A DNA stretch of 64,000 nt from NCBI RefSeq assembly GCF_001483135.1, contig NZ_LNAL01000008.1:620001-684000 (forward strand), given 5' to 3'. Below, in pieces: positions 60,998-64,000 of the stretch. Position numbers and translations under genes: made by a program. Position 1 is the first letter of the stretch. Every line of letters starts with the position of its first letter. The notes below the pieces were generated by a model, which worked only from the letters and a program-made list of their open reading frames with translations, had not been told where the DNA came from and ran no database searches. This DNA comes from Solirubrum puertoriconensis (GTDB taxonomy: Bacteria; Bacteroidota; Bacteroidia; Cytophagales; Hymenobacteraceae).

Positions 60998-61705
60998 TTA
61001 CTTACCAAGGAACAGGTAGTTCACCGAAAGCTGGAAGGCCGAGTGGCGTGCGTTCTTTAGGTCGCCCTGGAAGTAGGTGCCGTTTTCCGGCTTCACGAAG
61101 TCGCTGAAAGCACCCGTGTAGCGCAGGCCAAAGCCCAAACCGCTCTCGGTTTGGTAGCCTACACCGGCCACGTAGCCCAACTCGCTGCGCTTCAGGCCGC
61201 TTACGTCGTTTTGGTCTTCGCTCTCACGTACTTCCTGAAAGGTGCCGTTGGGCAGCGTACGGCGCGAAAGTTTGCTTTCGTTGCTCGAGCTGAGCAAGTA
61301 GGAGTACTGCGGGCCGGCCTCAAACACAAAACCATCGGCGTTAAACTTGGCCAGCACCGGCACGTCGAGGTAGTTGTAATTTACCTTACCCTCGCGCTTT
61401 TCTTCAAAACCGGCTCCTAGCAGCGTGCTGGAGTAGGTAGTGGGCTTGTTTTCGAAGCCTTTCTGCGAGTATAGTATTTCGGGCTGCACCGAGAAGAATC
61501 CGTCGCCGGTGAGGTCGGCGTTGAGGATTACGCCGCCCATAAAACCGATTTTGTTATTGTAGATGCTCTCGTTCTGAACCTCGCCAGCGAGGTTGGAATA
61601 GTTGGCACCAGCCCGGAAACCGAGGCGTACGCCCTGAGCGTGGGCGGCCGGAGCGGCCAGTGCAGCAATAGCGAGAGCGGAGAAAGCAAAAACAGCTTTT
61701 TTCAT
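60998..61705 (-). CDS. Outer-membrane beta-barrel protein (tandem copy 4)
   Basis: The 235-residue product starts at 61705 (MKKAVFAFSALAIAALAAPA). Landmarks: GVRLGFRAGANYSNLAGEVQ, DGFFSVQPEILYSQKGFENK, YNYLDVPVLAKFNADGFVFE, GPQYSYLLSSSNESKLSRRT, GYVAGVGYQTESGLGFGLRY and the end AFQLSVNYLFLGK. The shared set of strands shows recent duplication with copy 3. Confidence 0.9.
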   Translation of the reverse strand: MKKAVFAFSALAIAALAAPAAHAQGVRLGFRAGANYSNLAGEVQNESIYNNKIGFMGGVILNADLTGDGFFSVQPEILYSQKGFENKPTTYSSTLLGAGFEEKREGKVNYNYLDVPVLAKFNADGFVFEAGPQYSYLLSSSNESKLSRRTLPNGTFQEVRESEDQNDVSGLKRSELGYVAGVGYQTESGLGFGLRYTGAFSDFVKPENGTYFQGDLKNARHSAFQLSVNYLFLGK

Positions 61706-61841
61706 GGTGAAAAGGCAGTTTTAGGTGGAGAAAAAGGAACTGCGTGTGGCAGTTTGAAGGCCATAAACGTGCCAACCCGCCCCTGCAGATTTGAAATAGC
61801 CTCCGTTGTTGAGCTAACTCGCAGAAAATCTGATAAAAAAA

Positions 61842-61869
61842 ATGAGCCGCCTCAACCGAGGCGGTTCAT
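61842..61869 (-). terminator. Intrinsic terminator after tandem copy 5
   Basis: A 12-bp stem (ATGAGCCGCCTC with its partner; one G-T pair) and AACC loop, followed on the minus strand by a run of T. Confidence 0.8.
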
Positions 61870-61898
61870 GGCAATAGGTGTTGCGGAGGTTAGTGAGC

Positions 61899-62645
61899 TT
61901 AGCGACCTAGGGGCAGCAAGTAGCCCAACTGCAGCGTAAAGGCGTTGTTGAAGGCTTTGGGCTCGTTGTCGGCGTCTTTGCTGTCGATCAGCGAGTTGAA
62001 GCCGCGGGCATAGCGCAGGTTCAGGCTAATGCCCGCGTCCGGAATCATGTAGCCTACGCCGGCTACACCGCTGATGTCGAACTGGGACAAGTCGGATTTG
62101 TAAGCCTCGTCGCGCGAAATGCCGGTGTAGTCGCGGAAGCCGTTGTTCTCTTCCACTTTATCCTTGGTGCCATCCCGGTACTTGGTGGTCGTTTCCGATT
62201 TGTTTTTCGAGCCGAACAGGTAGCTCACCTGTGGGCCTACCTCGAAGAAGAGGCCACCCGCATTGATGCGCGCCATTACCGGCACGTCAATGTAGTGTAG
62301 CACGCGCTGCTGCTCAATCTCAACCTTCGATACGTTGCTGGCCAGCCCCGTAGTCTGTTCCGACTGAATCTCGTAGCCCTTGCGGTTGTACAGGATTTCC
62401 GGTGCGATAGAGAAGAAGCCGTCGCTGCTCACGGGCAGGTTAAACGTCAGACCGGCGTTGTAGCCCAGCTTGTAGTCGCCTAAGTCCGAGCTGTAGCCGG
62501 GGCCTGTAAGCTGCTGCACGTTGTCGCCCGATACGTTGGAATACGTACCGCCTACTTTAACACCGATGCCAAGGCTGGTTTGGCCTTGAGCAAAGGCAGC
62601 GGTAGTACCGGCTAGTGCAAACGCGAGGGCAAAAACCTTTTTCAT
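61899..62645 (-). CDS. Outer-membrane beta-barrel protein (tandem copy 5)
   Basis: The 248-residue product starts at 62645 (MKKVFALAFALAGTTAAFAQ); the longer frame to 62837 is non-coding in character. Landmarks: LGIGVKVGGTYSNVSGDNVQ, GFFSIAPEILYNRKGYEIQS, HYIDVPVMARINAGGLFFEV, GPQVSYLFGSKNKSETTTKY, GVAGVGYMIPDAGISLNLRY and the end FTLQLGYLLPLGR. It is the first gene of the array in transcriptional order. Confidence 0.9.
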   Translation of the reverse strand: MKKVFALAFALAGTTAAFAQGQTSLGIGVKVGGTYSNVSGDNVQQLTGPGYSSDLGDYKLGYNAGLTFNLPVSSDGFFSIAPEILYNRKGYEIQSEQTTGLASNVSKVEIEQQRVLHYIDVPVMARINAGGLFFEVGPQVSYLFGSKNKSETTTKYRDGTKDKVEENNGFRDYTGISRDEAYKSDLSQFDISGVAGVGYMIPDAGISLNLRYARGFNSLIDSKDADNEPKAFNNAFTLQLGYLLPLGR

Positions 62646-62906
62646 AGTCGTGGAATGTTGTTGCGTGTTTGGAAATGGGAGGCAGTTACTGCACTGGATT
62701 CGCTGTCGATGACCGAATACTGCCAACTGATTACAGCGCCTCTTACGCAGATGCACTTGCACAATGTTGCGGATCAGTTGTATTATTAATTTCTTATTAA
62801 CTATATCCAAGCTCGAGGGCGCATGCACAAGGCTCATTCATAAGCATTAACCTGCTGCGTAAACGGCGGCTATTTATTTTTGTAGCTGATCTAGTTTACT
62901 CTGCTT
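62646..62906. other. 261-bp divergent intergenic region
   Basis: No gene is supported. TATTTTTG at 62875-62882 fits the -7 consensus for the + strand gene at 62907. The region is AT-rich and likely carries promoters for both directions. Confidence 0.45.
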
Positions 62907-64000
62907 ATGCCTGCTGCTCTTCGGCGCCTTGTTGTATTGTTGTTGGTGTTGCCGGGGTGGGGCAGTGCGTGGGCGCAGGCACCTAGGGCAGTGCAGCCGG
63001 TGGTGGTAGGTTTGTATGCACAAGGCGGCTTCATCATTGCGCACTCGCCTAGGGTTAAGCACCTCGTAACGGCCCATCCCACGGGCCTCGAACTTAACCT
63101 GCAACGCCAGCTAACCGGCACGCAGCCGTGGCACGCATGGTACCGCTACCCCAAAGTGGGCGTAGCGCTGGTGTACTACGATTACCACAACTCGGCAATG
63201 GGAAAATCGTACGCCGGCACGGTGTACCTGAGCAAGGCCGTGTGGCGCACCCCGCGGCAGGAGCTAAGCTTCCGACTAGGAACCGGCATTGGGTATTTCC
63301 CAAAGGCATTCGACCGCGAAACCAACCACAAAAACCTATTCGTTAGCTCGCGGCTGAACGCCACCTTGCAAGCCCGCGCCGAGTACGACGTGGCCCTCAC
63401 GCCCAAGCTTGGCCTGATGGTGGGCGTGGCGCTCAACCACTACTCGAACGGCGCTACAGCCAAGCCCAACCTAGGGGTGAATATCCCAACGGTTGTGCTG
63501 GGGCTCAATTACCACCGGCAGCGCCAATTTGTGCCGCTGCCCGCCAACCCCGCCGACGAGCCTACCGACTTAGGACGCAACTTCGTCAACCTGAGTACCA
63601 GCGTAGGCTTTAAACAGCGCAACGAGTCGGACCGGCGCCGTTACTGGGTGAACTCCGTAACCGTGGCCGGCGGCCGCCGCCTCAACCGCAAAAGCAATTT
63701 GCTGGTTGGGCTCGAAGGCTTCTACGACCGTTCGTTACTGGCCGAGCAGCGCGATACGGCCCGCAATGCCGATAAGCTGCAAGACGTGAAAAAGGCCGGC
63801 GCGTTCGTCGGCCACGAGTTGCTGCTAGGCCGTTTGGCTTTTGGTACCCACCTAGGGTTTTACTTCTACAACCCCTACAAATCCAACAACTTCTACTACG
63901 AGCGGCTTAGTTTGAAATACCACTTTACCGACCGTTTGTTCGGCGCCCTCGACCTGAAAGTACACCGCGGCGCCGCCGATATAATTGAGTGGCGGGCGGG
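62907..64000 (+). CDS. Acyloxyacyl hydrolase / PagL-like lipid A deacylase (partial, 3' cut)
   Basis: A + strand frame opens with ATG 62907 and runs open to the right edge (364 residues seen). It has a signal peptide (MPAALRRLVVLLLVLPGWGS), then GFIIAHSPRVKHLVTAHPTG, the Trp/Tyr-rich WHAWYRYPKVGVALVYYDYH, and the catalytic motif LNHYSNGATAKPNLGVN. The His-x-Ser-Asn pattern is the PagL active site (His and Ser of the triad). Such outer-membrane barrels remove the 3-O acyl chain of lipid A. The family usually ends near 370 residues, so little is missing. Confidence 0.8.
   Translation, partial: MPAALRRLVVLLLVLPGWGSAWAQAPRAVQPVVVGLYAQGGFIIAHSPRVKHLVTAHPTGLELNLQRQLTGTQPWHAWYRYPKVGVALVYYDYHNSAMGKSYAGTVYLSKAVWRTPRQELSFRLGTGIGYFPKAFDRETNHKNLFVSSRLNATLQARAEYDVALTPKLGLMVGVALNHYSNGATAKPNLGVNIPTVVLGLNYHRQRQFVPLPANPADEPTDLGRNFVNLSTSVGFKQRNESDRRRYWVNSVTVAGGRRLNRKSNLLVGLEGFYDRSLLAEQRDTARNADKLQDVKKAGAFVGHELLLGRLAFGTHLGFYFYNPYKSNNFYYERLSLKYHFTDRLFGALDLKVHRGAADIIEWRA

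Noticed and set aside
1-64000. CRISPR arrays, tRNA, rRNA, insertion sequences, prophage
   Set aside because: No regular direct repeats with spacers, no cloverleaf or rRNA sequence and no transposase, integrase or phage gene were recognised.

Overview
The window comes from a GC-rich (about 60% by eye) Bacteroidota chromosome, most likely Hymenobacter or a close relative in Hymenobacteraceae. Evidence: gliding-motility lipoproteins GldB and GldD, a secreted protein with a type IX secretion C-terminal domain, FecI/FecR-type sigma and anti-sigma genes next to a TonB-dependent receptor and a DUF4249 lipoprotein, Bacteroidota -7 promoter boxes (TAnnTTTG), and the conserved run gldD-ssb-mutY-HU-TPR-small ribosomal protein-rng. 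No tRNA, rRNA, CRISPR array, insertion sequence or prophage was found. It reads as ordinary chromosome with a few lineage-specific patches.

Layout. 1-1.3 kb: edge of a probable cytochrome b5-like gene and a degenerate arginase-fold gene. 1.4-11 kb: fatty-acid catabolism on the + strand (acyl-CoA ligase, lipoprotein, MarR regulator, FadN-type bifunctional enzyme, thiolase, acyl-CoA dehydrogenase). 11-18 kb: minus-strand secreted protein, recG, gldD, ssb, mutY. 18-21.5 kb: HU, TPR protein, a 29-residue COX24-type ribosomal protein and RNase G. 21.6-29 kb: outer-membrane barrel, gldB, glycosyltransferase, endonuclease III, ECF sigma factor and MFS exporter. 29.4-37.5 kb: a second ECF sigma factor followed by a GIN-domain lipoprotein, TonB receptor, DUF4249 lipoprotein, FecR anti-sigma and an unusual STN-domain barrel protein. 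37.5-48 kb: hydrolase lacking its serine, GNAT, uvrA, small genes, tpiA, a frameshifted OmpA-type lipoprotein and prmA. 48-57.8 kb: type IX cargo, a 1793-residue secreted protein of unknown role, plsY and an M20 dipeptidase. 57.8-62.7 kb: one dead and five live outer-membrane barrel genes in tandem. The right edge holds a partial PagL-like lipid A deacylase.

Two things stand out. First, the palindrome CCTAGG occurs about 88 times in 64 kb by my count, roughly four times the composition-based expectation, while its one-base neighbours are rare. It sits in genes, at stop codons and in terminator loops. It behaves like a highly iterated palindrome, and nothing annotated here explains it. Second, in the 29.4-37.5 kb signalling locus the STN domain is not on the TonB receptor. 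It is on a separate protein encoded just after fecR, joined by a long Ala/Pro/Thr/Lys linker to glycine-asparagine repeats and a predicted outer-membrane barrel. This could be a split form of FecR-type surface signalling.

Start codons were moved inward from the longest reading frame wherever a signal peptide, a family N-terminus or a hairpin overlap called for it.
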